A DNA stretch of 64,000 bases from positions 1-64,000 of the forward strand of contig DATAPD010000005.1 in the NCBI GenBank assembly GCA_036265385.1, given 5' to 3'. The translations under genes were made by a program, and so were the position numbers. Positions 17,445 through 27,230 of this stretch are shown here, in pieces. Position 1 is the first letter of the stretch; every line of letters begins with the position of its first letter. This DNA comes from DATAPD01 sp036265385. GTDB taxonomy: Bacteria; Acidobacteriota; Terriglobia; Terriglobales; Acidobacteriaceae. The notes below the pieces were generated by a model, which saw nothing but the letters and a program-made list of their open reading frames with translations, was not told the origin of the DNA and did no database searches.

Positions 17445-18986
17445 ATGGCCTCCACCGCCAACCTCCGAATCCGACGCAGCGCAGCCGAGCTGGCCGCCTT
17501 GGCTGGCGTCGAACGCGAGATCCGCACCCAGGACAACACTGGTCGTCGCAAATATCTGCAGGATTTCACACGCGCTTTTCGAACCTACCGCTCGGTGCTC
17601 GAGGAAGAAGATCTCCGAGCAGCCGCGCACGCCGCCGACATCGTTCTCATCGGCGACTACCATGCTCTACCCGCATCGCAGCAGTTCTGCGCCAGTCTGT
17701 TTGAGGACCGCGCGCAACCTGCGGATCGTCCGGTTGTGCTCGGCTTGGAAACGATTTTTGCGCGGGACCAGCATGTAATCGATGAATGGTGGCGCCGCGA
17801 AATCAGCGAGCACGAACTTCGGCAAAGAATCCGTTTCGATATCGATTGGGGCTACGACTGGGCACCCTTCTACTCGCTCCTGGTGACGGCTCGTGAACAT
17901 GGTGAAGCGCTCTATGGCCTGGACTGCATGCCCCGCGAGGATTTGCGGAAAATCGGCGCGCGCGATCGGCACGCTGCACACAAGATTGCAGAAATCCGTA
18001 CCCGGCATCCTAACGCCGTCATCGTAGTTCTCTTTGGCGAGTCCCATCTTGCCCCAGGACATCTTCCACGCCAATTACGCAAGCAATTGGCGAACGAACG
18101 CATTCTGACGGTTCTGCAGAATGTGGATGCGCTCTACTGGCGGGCGGCGGGCGAGCCCCTCGTTCATGTACCTGGCGTGCAGGTGAACGATGATGTGGTT
18201 TGCACGTTCAGCTCGACTCCACTTGAAAAATATGAGAACTACCGGCTGCACTTAAGCCGGTGGGGACGCGGGGATCACGAAGGCCCGGATCTCGCTCCAA
18301 CCATCTACAACCTGATCGATAGCCTCGCCGTGTTTCTCGGGATTAATCGCTACTCTTCAACCAATTCAACCCAGCCCCGGTTTCTGGTGGACATGCTGCC
18401 CGAAGTTTACGGGCCGGAGGCTGCGGCACAGGTGGTGCGCGCACTCACACGCGCGAAAGTGAGTGAAGACCAGATTGAGCTCTACCTTGAAAGAGCGGGT
18501 GACCAGGGTTGCGTCTACATGCCGCAGATCAACGCGATTTTCGTTCGTGAATTCCACATGATGTACGTCGCGGAAGAAGCGGCCCGCTTCCTGCATCACG
18601 CCTGCCAGGGACTGCCAGCCCGGTCGGCTGGAACGAGTGCGTTGTTGAAGGATGCACTATATGTTCGCGTTCTCGAGCAAGTCTTTGGCTATTTCGGTTC
18701 GCGCACACTGTATCCCGCGCGGCCTGCAGTTGAAGGAAAGGAATACGAGATCATTCCTGGAAGGGCTTCTTCGAGTGGACGCCAGCCCGAATTGGGTGCG
18801 GAACTGCTCGGCTCGATGATGGCAAACGCGCTCTACGATGCTTACCTCGAAGGCCATGTCACGCCGCAAACCATCCGCCGCTGGATGCTGGTTCATCTTG
18901 ACGAAGCTGGAGCAGCGAGAAAAACTTACGAGGAAATCGCTCGCAAATTGCGCCGTCGTCCTAAAGGACGTCGAAGTATCCAGTAG
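17445..18986 (+). CDS. ChaN-like (DUF399/Tiki superfamily) protein with extra C-terminal half
   Basis: The N-terminal half of this 513-residue protein resembles the ChaN/DUF399 domain: VLIGDYHALPASQ near residue 67, VVLGLETIF near 95, and VVLFGESHLAPGHLP near 193 match the conserved acidic/His positions of that superfamily, known from haem-binding lipoproteins and Tiki-type proteases. There is no signal peptide or lipobox, so it is probably cytoplasmic. The C-terminal half (about 290-513) is helical and not recognised; it contains AEEAARFLHHACQG and ends in a basic RRRPKGRR tail. It is divergent from ubiX. Confidence 0.65.
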   Translation: MASTANLRIRRSAAELAALAGVEREIRTQDNTGRRKYLQDFTRAFRTYRSVLEEEDLRAAAHAADIVLIGDYHALPASQQFCASLFEDRAQPADRPVVLGLETIFARDQHVIDEWWRREISEHELRQRIRFDIDWGYDWAPFYSLLVTAREHGEALYGLDCMPREDLRKIGARDRHAAHKIAEIRTRHPNAVIVVLFGESHLAPGHLPRQLRKQLANERILTVLQNVDALYWRAAGEPLVHVPGVQVNDDVVCTFSSTPLEKYENYRLHLSRWGRGDHEGPDLAPTIYNLIDSLAVFLGINRYSSTNSTQPRFLVDMLPEVYGPEAAAQVVRALTRAKVSEDQIELYLERAGDQGCVYMPQINAIFVREFHMMYVAEEAARFLHHACQGLPARSAGTSALLKDALYVRVLEQVFGYFGSRTLYPARPAVEGKEYEIIPGRASSSGRQPELGAELLGSMMANALYDAYLEGHVTPQTIRRWMLVHLDEAGAARKTYEEIARKLRRRPKGRRSIQ

Positions 18987-19077
18987 ACCTCAGCTCTGTT
19001 TCGGTAGTTTCCTGAACCTCAACTAAACGTGCAATTCTCTCTGGTACCCTAATCAACGACGCCTCGTCGCGTCGATC

Positions 19078-19824
19078 ATGAACGCTGATTCTCTTCGCAA
19101 GCTCTTCAATCAGGTACGTAAAGGCCAGGTGTCTCCGGACGAGGCCGTTTCTCAGCTTCGACACTTGCCATTCGAAGATTTGGGTTTTGCGAAGGTCGAT
19201 CATCACCGGGCGTTGCGTGCCGGAATGCCGGAAGTCATCTTCGGAGAAGGGAAGACGCCACAGCAGACTGCGGAAATCTTTGCTCGACTCGCTAAGCGGA
19301 ATCCGAATGTCCTGGTCACGCGTGCCAGCGAGCAGCAATATCTGGCGGTACGAAAGAAGGTGAAAGCCGCCGAGTATCGACCCTTGGCGCGCGCTGTCAC
19401 ACTTGCACGGGATCCCAAGAAGTATGGAAAAGGCATCATTGCCGTGGTGTCGGCAGGTACAAGCGACATTCCAGTAGCAGAAGAGGCGGTCGCGACGGCT
19501 GAACTGATGGGCAATGATGTCCAGCACCTTTACGACGTAGGGGTCGCCGGTATTCATCGACTGTTGGCGAATCGCAAGACACTGGCTGATGCGCGGGTGG
19601 TGATCGTATGTGCCGGCATGGAAGGCGCGCTGCCGAGTGTCGTGGGAGGGTTGGTCGGAGTTCCTGTTATTGCGGTGCCGACCAGTATCGGTTACGGAGC
19701 GGCTTTCAAAGGACTGGCTGCATTGCTTGGCATGATGAATTCCTGCGCGTCCAATGTAAGCGTCGTGAATATCGACAATGGTTTTGGCGCTGGATACGTG
19801 GCGTCCTTAATTAACCGTTTGTGA
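19078..19824 (+). CDS. larB: Nickel-pincer cofactor biosynthesis protein LarB
   Basis: LarB carboxylates and hydrolyses nicotinic acid adenine dinucleotide in the first step of nickel-pincer nucleotide synthesis, the cofactor of lactate racemase. The 248-residue protein has the AIR-carboxylase-like core (VSAGTSDIPVAEEA, YDVGVAGIHRL, VCAGMEGALPSVVGGL, VPTSIGYG). Length fits the family. larC and larE are not in the window. The marR gene follows 48 bp downstream with its own promoter-like region. Confidence 0.9.
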   Translation: MNADSLRKLFNQVRKGQVSPDEAVSQLRHLPFEDLGFAKVDHHRALRAGMPEVIFGEGKTPQQTAEIFARLAKRNPNVLVTRASEQQYLAVRKKVKAAEYRPLARAVTLARDPKKYGKGIIAVVSAGTSDIPVAEEAVATAELMGNDVQHLYDVGVAGIHRLLANRKTLADARVVIVCAGMEGALPSVVGGLVGVPVIAVPTSIGYGAAFKGLAALLGMMNSCASNVSVVNIDNGFGAGYVASLINRL

Positions 19825-19860
19825 GATCACGGTATTATCGCAGTTGCTTGTTATAACGAG
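19811..19860 (+). promoter_or_regulatory. Candidate marR promoter with palindromic operator
   Basis: TTAACC (19811-19816) and TATTAT (19833-19838) are 16 bases apart. Directly downstream is a 14-bp palindrome with one mismatched pair, CTTGTTATAACGAG (19847-19860), as expected for a MarR-family dimer site. It lies 13 bases before the marR ATG and suggests autoregulation; this is an inference. Confidence 0.4.
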
Positions 19861-19872
19861 TAAAATGAGAAA

Positions 19873-20343
19873 ATGCCTGAAGGCATTTACTCTGAAATTC
19901 AGCAAACCAAACCCTTCACTTCTCCCGAGCAGGCTGCTTTCATCACGATTCTTCGTACGGCAGAGTGCCTGCAGGCGAAGAACGCCGACTTCCTGAAAGA
20001 ATTCGATCTTTCTCCTACTCAATACAATGCGCTTCGGATTTTGCGCGGAGCGGGCAAGGATGGCTTGCCGTGCAGCGAAGTTGGGGATCGCATGATCAAC
20101 CGCGACCCTGACATCACCCGTTTATTAAACCGACTGGAGAAGCGCGGACTGGTTAAGAGAAATAGAAGTGACAGTGATCACCGAGTGATTCTTGCTCGTA
20201 TCACGGCTGCAGGTCAGGCGCTGCTTCGCAAACTGGATCGTCCAGTGGAGCAATTTCTCGAAAAATTGCTGGGCCACCTAGGCCAGAAGAGATTGTTGGA
20301 CCTTGTGGAACTGCTCGATGGAGCACGCAACAATTCTATTTAG
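19873..20343 (+). CDS. MarR-family transcriptional regulator
   Basis: The 156-residue protein has the winged-helix layout of MarR: dimerisation helix at the N-terminus, recognition region LSPTQYNALRILRGAG then LPCSEVGDRMINRDPDITRLLNRLEKRG near 50-95, and the wing KRNRSDSDHRVILARITAAG. It likely represses itself through the palindrome upstream. Its last eight bases overlap the 3' end of the convergent Nudix gene. The ligand is unknown. Confidence 0.9.
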   Translation: MPEGIYSEIQQTKPFTSPEQAAFITILRTAECLQAKNADFLKEFDLSPTQYNALRILRGAGKDGLPCSEVGDRMINRDPDITRLLNRLEKRGLVKRNRSDSDHRVILARITAAGQALLRKLDRPVEQFLEKLLGHLGQKRLLDLVELLDGARNNSI

Positions 20344-20773
20344 TGCTTCCGACAGTTTCGAACGATTTCCGAATCACGGCCAGCGTGTCTGGGGCGAGCT
20401 TTAGATCTTCCAGTTCCTCAGGCTTAAACCATCGGACATCAGCTGCATCGCTCGCGGCGAAGAGAGTTCCATCGACGCGTCGACACAAGAAATCCATCAG
20501 CACGTAGTGATAGCGGATACGCCCAGTTTCGTCGGGTACCAAGCGCTCGAAGATACCCAGCAACTCTCCGGCTTCCACAATGAGTCCGGTCTCTTCCCGC
20601 GCTTCTCGAATGGCGGCCGCGGCCAATGTTTCGCCCACTTCCAACACGCCACCTGGAATGGACCATTCACCCAAGAGCGGCGGTTGCCCGCGGCGAACCA
20701 ATGCCACACGCCCATCATCAACAATAAGGGCGCCGACACCAATAAGAGGAACTTTGGGGTATTCACGATTCAT
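20336..20773 (-). CDS. Nudix hydrolase
   Basis: The Nudix box spans about residues 42-64 (GVLEVGETLAAAAIREAREE then TGL) and carries all catalytic Glu residues of the GX5EX7REUXEEXGU pattern. The start is taken at ATG 20773 (MNREYPKVPLIGVGALIVDD); the frame is open 13 codons further without a better ribosome-binding site. The 145-residue size and the segment YPKVPLIGVGALI resemble ADP-ribose or nucleotide-sugar pyrophosphohydrolases, but substrate cannot be assigned. Its 3' end overlaps marR convergently. Confidence 0.9.
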   Translation of the reverse strand: MNREYPKVPLIGVGALIVDDGRVALVRRGQPPLLGEWSIPGGVLEVGETLAAAAIREAREETGLIVEAGELLGIFERLVPDETGRIRYHYVLMDFLCRRVDGTLFAASDAADVRWFKPEELEDLKLAPDTLAVIRKSFETVGSTK

Positions 20774-20843
20774 GATGGCTCCGGAAACCTTGATGGTAAC
20801 CTGATCGTCCAAATATCAGGCCATTGCAAACAGGTGACTGGAA

Positions 20844-21263
20844 ATGAAAACACAACGGGTGCTTGTCGTGCTCACAGTCTTAAATTTCGCAATGTTGGCC
20901 TTCAATCTGTTGCGGTCGAACACCACCGCACATGCAGCTGACGATGCGGCTCCCGCTCTTCGCGGGAGGTCGCTCGAGATCGTGGACGACCACGGTCATG
21001 CTCGTGTCACCTTGACGGTGATCCCAGCCGATCCAAATGCCAAGTTGCCAAGTGGAGGCACGGGCTACCCAGAAACAGTCTTAATGCGGTTGATTGATGG
21101 TAGAGGTAAGCCGCAAGTCAAAATCGAAGCAACCGACCAGGGTGCAGGCATAGCAGTCTTCGGGAAAGACGATCCGACGCACTCTTCAATGTTCGCCCAA
21201 GGAGATGCATCTTCTATTGAGCTCAAAGGTAAGCAAGGAGCAGCGAAAGTGATCAAACCATGA
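20844..21263 (+). CDS. Secreted or membrane-anchored protein, unknown
   Basis: A 139-residue product with an N-terminal hydrophobic segment (about residues 6-24) that could be a signal peptide ending THAADDAA. The mature part RSLEIVDDHGHARVTLTVIP and MRLIDGRGKPQVKIEATDQG has repeated beta-hairpin units with Asp-Gly turns, recalling bacterial proteins with short beta-repeat segments. No family is named. It precedes ligD by 36 bp and may be co-transcribed. Confidence 0.55.
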   Translation: MKTQRVLVVLTVLNFAMLAFNLLRSNTTAHAADDAAPALRGRSLEIVDDHGHARVTLTVIPADPNAKLPSGGTGYPETVLMRLIDGRGKPQVKIEATDQGAGIAVFGKDDPTHSSMFAQGDASSIELKGKQGAAKVIKP

Positions 21264-21298
21264 TCGCGATCCTCGCTACTTAAGCAGAGATAAACGTT

Positions 21299-23137
21299 AT
21301 GTCACTCGAGGAATACAAACGGAAACGCCGATTCGAAGAAACTCCTGAGCCTGCCGGGAAAATAGAAAAGAAGACAGCGCATCGTTTCGTTGTGCAAATG
21401 CACGATGCGACGCGTCTTCACTACGACTTTCGCTTGGAACTCGACGGTGTGCTGAAATCCTGGGCCGTCCCACGCGGCCCGTCACTCGATCCCGACGATA
21501 AACGTCTTGCCATGCACGTCGAAGATCACCCGGTTTCCTACTTCGATTTTGAGGGCACCATACCGGAAGGGAACTATGGCGCAGGAACGGTGATGGTTTG
21601 GGACGTCGGCAAGTGGATTCCGCTTTCGCCCGTGAAGGTGAAAGACAAATATGTGCAGGGAACGGACGCGGAAGCGCTTCAGATGATCGAGAAAGGTGAT
21701 TTGAAGTTCCGGCTGAGCGGGAAACGGCTGAAGGGCGATTTCGCGTTGGTGAAGATGAAAGGGCGCCGTCCGGGGAGCAAGGGCAATGAGTGGCTGTTAA
21801 TCAAGAAACACGATGACGACGTTGTAGAAGGATTCGAGATTGAAGAGTACGACACTTCAATCCTCACCAAGCGCACCATGCAAGAAATTGGTGGCGATCG
21901 AAAATCAGATGAGTGGACCAGTAGTCGCCCGGCATCTCGAGGAAAACTCAAAGCCGCATGGCTGGCGGATACGCTAGCTCGGGTCCAAGCGAAAAAGCGC
22001 GCGGAGCAGGAAAAGAATCAGCGCGGGAAGAAAACTTCTAACAATGCGAAGTCTGCCAGATCGAAAACGCGGTCCGTAAAGAAAGAGAGCGCAGCGGATG
22101 ATTCTGGAGGCGATCCCCACCTTGCCGCACTCCAAGGCGCAAGGCGAGCTCCCATGCCGTCGATGATCCGTCCCATGCTGGCAGTTTCCGTCGATGACGC
22201 ATTCGATGATCCCGCATGGCTGTTTGAGATCAAGTGGGATGGCTATCGTGCGGTGACCTTTATCGAAAATGGAAAAGCACGTCTGGTATCTCGTAACCAG
22301 AACGAACTCACTCAGCAATATCCCGAGCTTGCGGAACTTCCTCGTTACGTAAAGGCGACATCCGTCGTGCTCGATGGAGAAGTCGTTGCGCTGGATGAGC
22401 AGGGCCGACCATCATTCAGCCTGATGCAGCAGCGGACTGGCTTCCGTCCGGGCAAAGGTAGAAGGCCCGGCGTTGCTGGCATCCCAATCATGTATTTTGC
22501 GTTCGATCTGATTTATCTCGATGGCTTCGATCTTCGACGAGTCAACCTGGAGGACCGCAAACGACTGCTTGCTGAGCGTTTGAGCAAGAGCCCAATCGTC
22601 CGCTACTCCGATCACTACGAAACGAATGGCAAGGCACTCCTGGAAGCTGCCCGAGCGAAGGGGTTAGAAGGTATCGTCGCGAAGCGCCGAACGAGTTGTT
22701 ACGAGGAGAAGAGAAGTTCCGATTGGCGCAAGATCAAAATCCGGCATCAGATCGAATGCGTGATTGGTGGCTATACCGAACCAGAAGGCAGCCGCGCGTA
22801 CTTTGGTTCTGTCGTACTTGGTTTGTACGACGACAAGAAGAGGCTAATTCCCGTGGGGCAAGCCGGTAGCGGTTTCAATCAACGGTCGTTGCGAGAGATT
22901 TACGATCAGTTGAAAAAGTTGGAAATTGACAAGAATCCTTTTTATGGAGAGGTCGATTCGCCGCGCCGGACGACGTTTGTGAAGCCCAAGTTGGTGGCAG
23001 AAATTGAATTTTCGGAATGGACCCACGAAACAGCCGAAACCACTCCGAAACTGCGTGCCCCTGTTTTCCTCGGATTGCGTTCCGACAAGTCAGCTGAAGA
23101 ATGCACACTGCAGCACGCGCGCGCGGAATCTTCTTAA
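21299..23137 (+). CDS. ligD: ATP-dependent DNA ligase LigD (phosphoesterase plus ligase)
   Basis: LigD seals double-strand breaks in bacterial non-homologous end joining with Ku. Residues about 1-190 are the 3'-phosphoesterase domain ([18 protein letters not shown]35 and conserved Asp/His), followed by a Lys-rich linker at about 215-270. The ligase domain begins near residue 290, with the adenylation motif [10 protein letters not shown] and nucleophile K312, and continues into an OB-fold. No primase/polymerase domain is present, so this is the short PE-ligase form. Ku is not in the window. The last bases overlap the convergent carboxylase gene. Confidence 0.92.
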   Translation: MSLEEYKRKRRFEETPEPAGKIEKKTAHRFVVQMHDATRLHYDFRLELDGVLKSWAVPRGPSLDPDDKRLAMHVEDHPVSYFDFEGTIPEGNYGAGTVMVWDVGKWIPLSPVKVKDKYVQGTDAEALQMIEKGDLKFRLSGKRLKGDFALVKMKGRRPGSKGNEWLLIKKHDDDVVEGFEIEEYDTSILTKRTMQEIGGDRKSDEWTSSRPASRGKLKAAWLADTLARVQAKKRAEQEKNQRGKKTSNNAKSARSKTRSVKKESAADDSGGDPHLAALQGARRAPMPSMIRPMLAVSVDDAFDDPAWLFEIKWDGYRAVTFIENGKARLVSRNQNELTQQYPELAELPRYVKATSVVLDGEVVALDEQGRPSFSLMQQRTGFRPGKGRRPGVAGIPIMYFAFDLIYLDGFDLRRVNLEDRKRLLAERLSKSPIVRYSDHYETNGKALLEAARAKGLEGIVAKRRTSCYEEKRSSDWRKIKIRHQIECVIGGYTEPEGSRAYFGSVVLGLYDDKKRLIPVGQAGSGFNQRSLREIYDQLKKLEIDKNPFYGEVDSPRRTTFVKPKLVAEIEFSEWTHETAETTPKLRAPVFLGLRSDKSAEECTLQHARAESS

Positions 23138-24684
23138 AGCGGTATGTTCCCGTGCTTTTTGGGAGGGTTTTTGTCGCGTTTGTTCTCGAGCATCTCTAAA
23201 GCTTGGATCACTTTCTTGCGCGTGTCCCTTGGCTGAATGACCGCGTCGAGAAACCCACGTTCCGCAGCGATGTAGGGATTGGCAAGGCGATCCCGGAACT
23301 CTTCGATTTTTTTCTGCCGTACTTCCTGACGATTCGCACCATTTTCGAGTTCACGCTTGTAGACGATATCGACGGCGCCTTCGGGCCCCATAACTGCGAT
23401 TTCAGCCGTGGGCCAAGCGTAGTTAACGTCTGTCCGGATGTGTTTTGACGCCATGACGCAATAGGCGCCTCCGTAAGCTTTTCGGGTGATTACCGTCACC
23501 TTCGGAACCGTCGCTTCGGCGAACGCGAACAGCAATTTCGCCCCGTGCTTGATAATCCCGCCGTATTCCTGGTTAGTGCCGGGCAAAAAGCCGGGGACAT
23601 CCTCGAACGTCACGAGAGGAATGTTGAAGCAGTCGCAGAAACGCACGAACCGCGCGCCTTTGATCGAAGCATTGATGTCGAGAGTTCCGGCAAGAATCGC
23701 AGGTTGATTTGCGACGATCCCTACTGACCGTCCGTTAAAGCGAGCGAATCCAATCACAATGTTGCGAGCATAGTGTTCCTGCACTTCGAAGAAGTAGCCG
23801 TCATCAACGACGGCGTGGATTACATCCTTGATGTCGTAAGGGCGGTTCGATTCATCCGGAACGATGGTGTCCAGCTTCTCGTCGGCCCGATCAATCGGAT
23901 CGCTGCACGCCTTCCGGGGCGGATCCTCCAAATTGTTGGAAGGCACGAAGCTTAAAAGTTCTCGGACCATCGAGAGACACTCGGCGTCATCGTGTGACAC
24001 GAAGTGCGCGACACCGGAAGTCTCATTGTGCGTCATAGCTCCGCCGAGCTGGTCCTTTGTGACTTCTTCATGCGTGACGAGCTTGATCACGTCCGGGCCC
24101 GTGATGAACATGTAGGAGGTTTTATCGACCATCAGGATGAAGTCGGTAATTGCAGGCGAATAGACCGCCCCGCCAGCGCATGGGCCCATGATGGCGGAGA
24201 TTTGTGGAACGACGCCGCTGTAAAGCGTGTTGCGTAGAAAGATATCCGCATAGCCGGCGAGCGACATCACTCCTTCCTGGATTCGCGCACCGCCAGAGTC
24301 GTTCAATCCAATTACGGGCGCGCCCATCTTTGCGGCGAGGTCCATAATCTTGACTATTTTTTGAGCATTTGCCTCCGACAGTGACCCGCCGAACACCGTG
24401 AAGTCCTGCGCGAAAACGAAAACCAGGCGGCCTTCGATGCGGCCATAACCGGTGATGAACCCATCTCCGTAGTATTTCTGTTCTTGCATGCCGAAATCAG
24501 TGCAGCGGTGTGTGACGAGTTTGTCCGTCTCTTCGAACGTTCCCTCGTCGAGCAGAAACTCAATCCGCTCGCGGGCCGACATCTTGCCTTCTTTGTGCTG
24601 ACGCTCGCGCCGTTGCGCTCCGCCACCTTCCTGAGCGAGCTGATCGCGCTTCTTGAGTTCCGCTAATTTTTCTTCCAGTCTCAT
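23134..24684 (-). CDS. Acyl-CoA carboxylase carboxyltransferase (propionyl-CoA carboxylase beta / MmdA type)
   Basis: The 516-residue protein is full length for the biotin-dependent carboxyltransferase beta family. It opens with a coiled segment and [18 protein letters not shown], then [33 protein letters not shown] and the CoA-binding loop near [14 protein letters not shown]; the C-terminal half has [19 protein letters not shown] and [15 protein letters not shown]. Members carboxylate propionyl- or acetyl-CoA or decarboxylate methylmalonyl-CoA; the biotin-carrier and carboxylase subunits are not adjacent. A TATAAT box lies nine bases before the ATG. Confidence 0.9.
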   Translation of the reverse strand: MRLEEKLAELKKRDQLAQEGGGAQRRERQHKEGKMSARERIEFLLDEGTFEETDKLVTHRCTDFGMQEQKYYGDGFITGYGRIEGRLVFVFAQDFTVFGGSLSEANAQKIVKIMDLAAKMGAPVIGLNDSGGARIQEGVMSLAGYADIFLRNTLYSGVVPQISAIMGPCAGGAVYSPAITDFILMVDKTSYMFITGPDVIKLVTHEEVTKDQLGGAMTHNETSGVAHFVSHDDAECLSMVRELLSFVPSNNLEDPPRKACSDPIDRADEKLDTIVPDESNRPYDIKDVIHAVVDDGYFFEVQEHYARNIVIGFARFNGRSVGIVANQPAILAGTLDINASIKGARFVRFCDCFNIPLVTFEDVPGFLPGTNQEYGGIIKHGAKLLFAFAEATVPKVTVITRKAYGGAYCVMASKHIRTDVNYAWPTAEIAVMGPEGAVDIVYKRELENGANRQEVRQKKIEEFRDRLANPYIAAERGFLDAVIQPRDTRKKVIQALEMLENKRDKNPPKKHGNIPL

Positions 24685-24693
24685 GACCTTCCG

Positions 24694-24699
24694 ATTATA
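24694..24699 (-). promoter_or_regulatory. TATAAT box nine bases before the carboxyltransferase ATG
   Basis: A perfect minus-strand TATAAT sits nine bases before ATG 24684, so a transcript from it would have a leader of only about three bases. No good -35 is seen. A GGAAGG lies immediately before the ATG but would be mostly outside such a short transcript. Confidence 0.4.
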
Positions 24700-24785
24700 G
24701 GTGAGCGCCCATGAATCGCCTGTGACTTCGATTTGCGATCGATGTGATCGAGCCCACGATTGCCTGTTACATAGTCCTTTCTACT

Positions 24786-24814
24786 TTGCCGATGTGCTAT
24801 GGCTTCGGTAAAAT
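24786..24814 (+). promoter_or_regulatory. Sigma70-type promoter of sucCD
   Basis: TTGCCG (24786-24791) and TAAAAT (24809-24814) have a 17-base spacer. The predicted start near 24821 gives a leader of about 62 nt before sucC. Confidence 0.5.
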
Positions 24815-24883
24815 CATAAGTTTGCTGCCAGGAGTCTAAGCCGCAAGCCGGTCCCACCGCAGTAGCACAATGCAGGAATCATT

Positions 24884-26053
24884 ATGAAAATTCATGAGTA
24901 CCAGGCCAAAGCAATTCTGAAGAAGTATGGTGTCGCCGTTCCGCGGGGCGAAATGGCCACTAGCAGAGAACAGGCCGAGTCGGTCGCACAAAGTCTTTTT
25001 TCAGCCGGGGCATCGGGTGTCGTCGTAAAGGCCCAGATCCATGCGGGCGGCCGCGGAAAAGGCGGTGGTGTAAAGATTGCCAAATCCGCGCAGGAAGCTG
25101 CCGAACTGGCGGGCAAAATGCTTGGCATGACCTTGATGACGCATCAGACAGGACCGGAAGGAAAGGTAGTTCAACGTCTGCTGATTGAAGAAACACTGCC
25201 CATCGAGAAGGAACTTTATCTCGGAATCCTCGTGGATCGCGCGGAAGGCAAGCCAGTCTTCATGGCTTCGGCTGCCGGCGGGATGGATATCGAGCAGGTG
25301 GCAGCGGAAAGACCGGAAGCGATTCTTAAGCAGCACGTCGATCCCGGTATGGGACTCGAAGCCTTCCAAGCACGCAAGATTGCTTTTCAGCTCGGATTGA
25401 AGGGACCACAGATTGGGCAGGCTGTGCCGTTCCTTAGTGGCCTGTATCGCGCTTTCCTCGAATCGGACGCGTCACTGCTCGAGATCAATCCTTTTATTAC
25501 GACTACCGATGGGCGGCTTTTTGCGCTAGATGCCAAGATTAACTTTGATGACAACGCACTCTTCCGACATGCGGAGTTCAAGGAATTGCGCGACGTCACG
25601 GAAGAAGATCCGCTTGAAGTCGAGGCATCAAAGTACAACCTGAATTACATCAAGCTCGACGGCAATGTCGGGTGCATGGTGAACGGCGCGGGGCTCGCGA
25701 TGGCCACCATGGACATCATCAAGTACGCCGGTGGAATGCCGGCGAATTTTCTTGATGTCGGCGGCGGTGCAAACGCGGAGCAAGTCACTCATGCTTTCGA
25801 GATTCTGCTCAGTGACAAGCACGTAAAAGCGGTGCTGATCAATATTTTCGGAGGCATTCTGCGGGTAGATACCTTGGCGAAGGGCATCGTTGAGGCAGCG
25901 CAGAAAACACATATTCAGTTGCCCATTGTGTTGCGGCTGGAAGGCACAAATGTTGAAGCAGGGCGCGAGATCCTGAAGAATTCCGGATTGAGTTTCATCG
26001 TGGCAGAAACGATGAAAGATGCAGCCGAAAAAGTGGTGGCAGTTGCAAAGTGA
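24884..26053 (+). CDS. sucC: Succinyl-CoA synthetase, ADP-forming, beta subunit
   Basis: SucC binds nucleotide and, with SucD, interconverts succinyl-CoA and succinate with substrate-level phosphorylation in the TCA cycle. The 389-residue protein is the usual length, starting MKIHEYQAKAILKKYGV, with ATP-grasp segments (VVKAQIHAGGRGKGGGVK, EINPF) and the GNVGCMVNGAGLAMATMD loop plus NIFGGI near the C-terminus. Ribosome-binding site GCAGGAA precedes ATG 24884. sucD follows after 95 bp. Confidence 0.97.
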   Translation: MKIHEYQAKAILKKYGVAVPRGEMATSREQAESVAQSLFSAGASGVVVKAQIHAGGRGKGGGVKIAKSAQEAAELAGKMLGMTLMTHQTGPEGKVVQRLLIEETLPIEKELYLGILVDRAEGKPVFMASAAGGMDIEQVAAERPEAILKQHVDPGMGLEAFQARKIAFQLGLKGPQIGQAVPFLSGLYRAFLESDASLLEINPFITTTDGRLFALDAKINFDDNALFRHAEFKELRDVTEEDPLEVEASKYNLNYIKLDGNVGCMVNGAGLAMATMDIIKYAGGMPANFLDVGGGANAEQVTHAFEILLSDKHVKAVLINIFGGILRVDTLAKGIVEAAQKTHIQLPIVLRLEGTNVEAGREILKNSGLSFIVAETMKDAAEKVVAVAK

Positions 26054-26100
26054 TCGGCTTCTTGTACTTGGGTTGTGAGTTTTACACGAAGTCGTTGAAT

Positions 26101-26128
26101 TAACTAACGACTAGCTACTAACTACTGA
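26101..26128. repeat. 7-bp tandem repeat array (sucC-sucD)
   Basis: Four consecutive 7-mers such as TAACTAA and CTACTAA, sharing ACTAA or ACTGA cores. The array ends 20 bases before the sucD ATG. Confidence 0.55.
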
Positions 26129-26148
26129 TTTTTCTGAAGTGAGCACTC

Positions 26149-27036
26149 ATGGCGATTCTTGTTGATAAAAATACGCGAGTGGTGGTGCAAGGGCTGACAG
26201 GCAAGGAAGGAACATTCCATGCTAAGGCAGCACAAGACTATGGAACAAAGATCGTCGGCGGAGTGACACCCGGCAAGGGTGGCACCACGCACGAGGGATG
26301 GCAGATCTTCAACACGGTTCAGGAAGCCGTCGATAAAACGGGTGCTGACGCATCCGTCATCTTCGTGCCTCCTCCGTTTGCGGCGGACGCGATCATGGAA
26401 GCGGCGGACGCCGACATCGAACTTATCGTCTGCATCACAGAAGGGATCCCGACGCTGGATATGGTGCGCGCCTGGGAGTTCCTGCAAGATCGTCGGTCGC
26501 GCCTGATCGGGCCGAATTGTCCTGGCATCATTTCTCCCGGCAAATGCAAAATCGGCATCATGCCCGCGCACATTCACAAAGAAGGTTCGATTGGAATTGT
26601 CTCGCGCTCCGGGACGCTGACGTACGAGGCTGTCTATCAGTTGACGACGCGCGGCATCGGACAATCGACTGCGATCGGTATCGGCGGCGATCCGATTATC
26701 GGGACAAACTTTGTGGATGCTCTGGATTTGTTTAATCGTGATCGTGACACGGAAGCGGTCATCATGATTGGTGAAATCGGCGGCAATGCGGAAGAGACTG
26801 CAGCCGAATTCGTGAAGTCTCACATGAAAAAACCGGTCGTCGGCTTCATTGCCGGACAGACCGCTCCTCCGGGACGGCGTATGGGCCACGCTGGTGCGAT
26901 TATCTCCGGCGGCAAAGGCACCGCCGTCGAGAAGATAAAGGCCATGGAAGCGGCGGGAATCAAGGTTGCGAAATCGCCCGCCGACATCGGCGAGACCCTA
27001 GTTGCGGCCCTGGGACACAGCGTCGCAAAGGCGTGA
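26149..27036 (+). CDS. sucD: Succinyl-CoA synthetase, ADP-forming, alpha subunit
   Basis: SucD binds CoA and carries the phosphohistidine intermediate. The 295-residue protein is standard length: [20 protein letters not shown] and [19 protein letters not shown] form the CoA-binding N-domain, [19 protein letters not shown] is typical, and the active-site histidine lies in [10 protein letters not shown] near the C-terminus. Linked to sucC by 95 bp containing a short repeat array; the two surely work as one enzyme. Confidence 0.97.
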   Translation: MAILVDKNTRVVVQGLTGKEGTFHAKAAQDYGTKIVGGVTPGKGGTTHEGWQIFNTVQEAVDKTGADASVIFVPPPFAADAIMEAADADIELIVCITEGIPTLDMVRAWEFLQDRRSRLIGPNCPGIISPGKCKIGIMPAHIHKEGSIGIVSRSGTLTYEAVYQLTTRGIGQSTAIGIGGDPIIGTNFVDALDLFNRDRDTEAVIMIGEIGGNAEETAAEFVKSHMKKPVVGFIAGQTAPPGRRMGHAGAIISGGKGTAVEKIKAMEAAGIKVAKSPADIGETLVAALGHSVAKA

Positions 27037-27040
27037 GAAA

Positions 27041-27082
27041 GCAATTAGCAGCTAGCAATTAGCACTTAGTGGTTAGCAATCA
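27041..27082. repeat. 7-bp tandem repeat array (after sucD, inverted orientation)
   Basis: Six consecutive 7-mers begin four bases after the sucD stop (GCAATTA, GCACTTA and variants); on the minus strand they read as TGCTAAT-like units. Confidence 0.7.
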
Positions 27083-27146
27083 GTGTGTGGTGGTCGGTTT
27101 TGGGAAGAAAGTACCGTGTCCAGGACCAAGCACTGCGTGGTCGAAA

Positions 27147-27230
27147 TGCTAATGGCTAAACGCTAACGGCTAAATGCTAATGGCTAAGTACTACGTGTTG
27201 ACTTTGAGAACTGAGAACTGACTACTGAAT
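27147..27230. repeat. Twelve-unit 7-bp tandem repeat array ending at the ndk ATG
   Basis: Twelve successive 7-mers keep perfect register for 84 bases. The first seven follow NGCTAAN or a near variant (TGCTAAT, GGCTAAA, CGCTAAC); the last three follow ACTGANN (ACTGAGA, ACTGAAT). The last unit touches the ndk ATG with no gap, and no Shine-Dalgarno sequence exists within it. Confidence 0.85.

Noticed and set aside
16722..17663. Longer UbiX with 93 extra N-terminal residues
   Set aside because: The extension overlaps the divergent ChaN-like gene and has no UbiX-like sequence; ATG 17384 gives the normal length.
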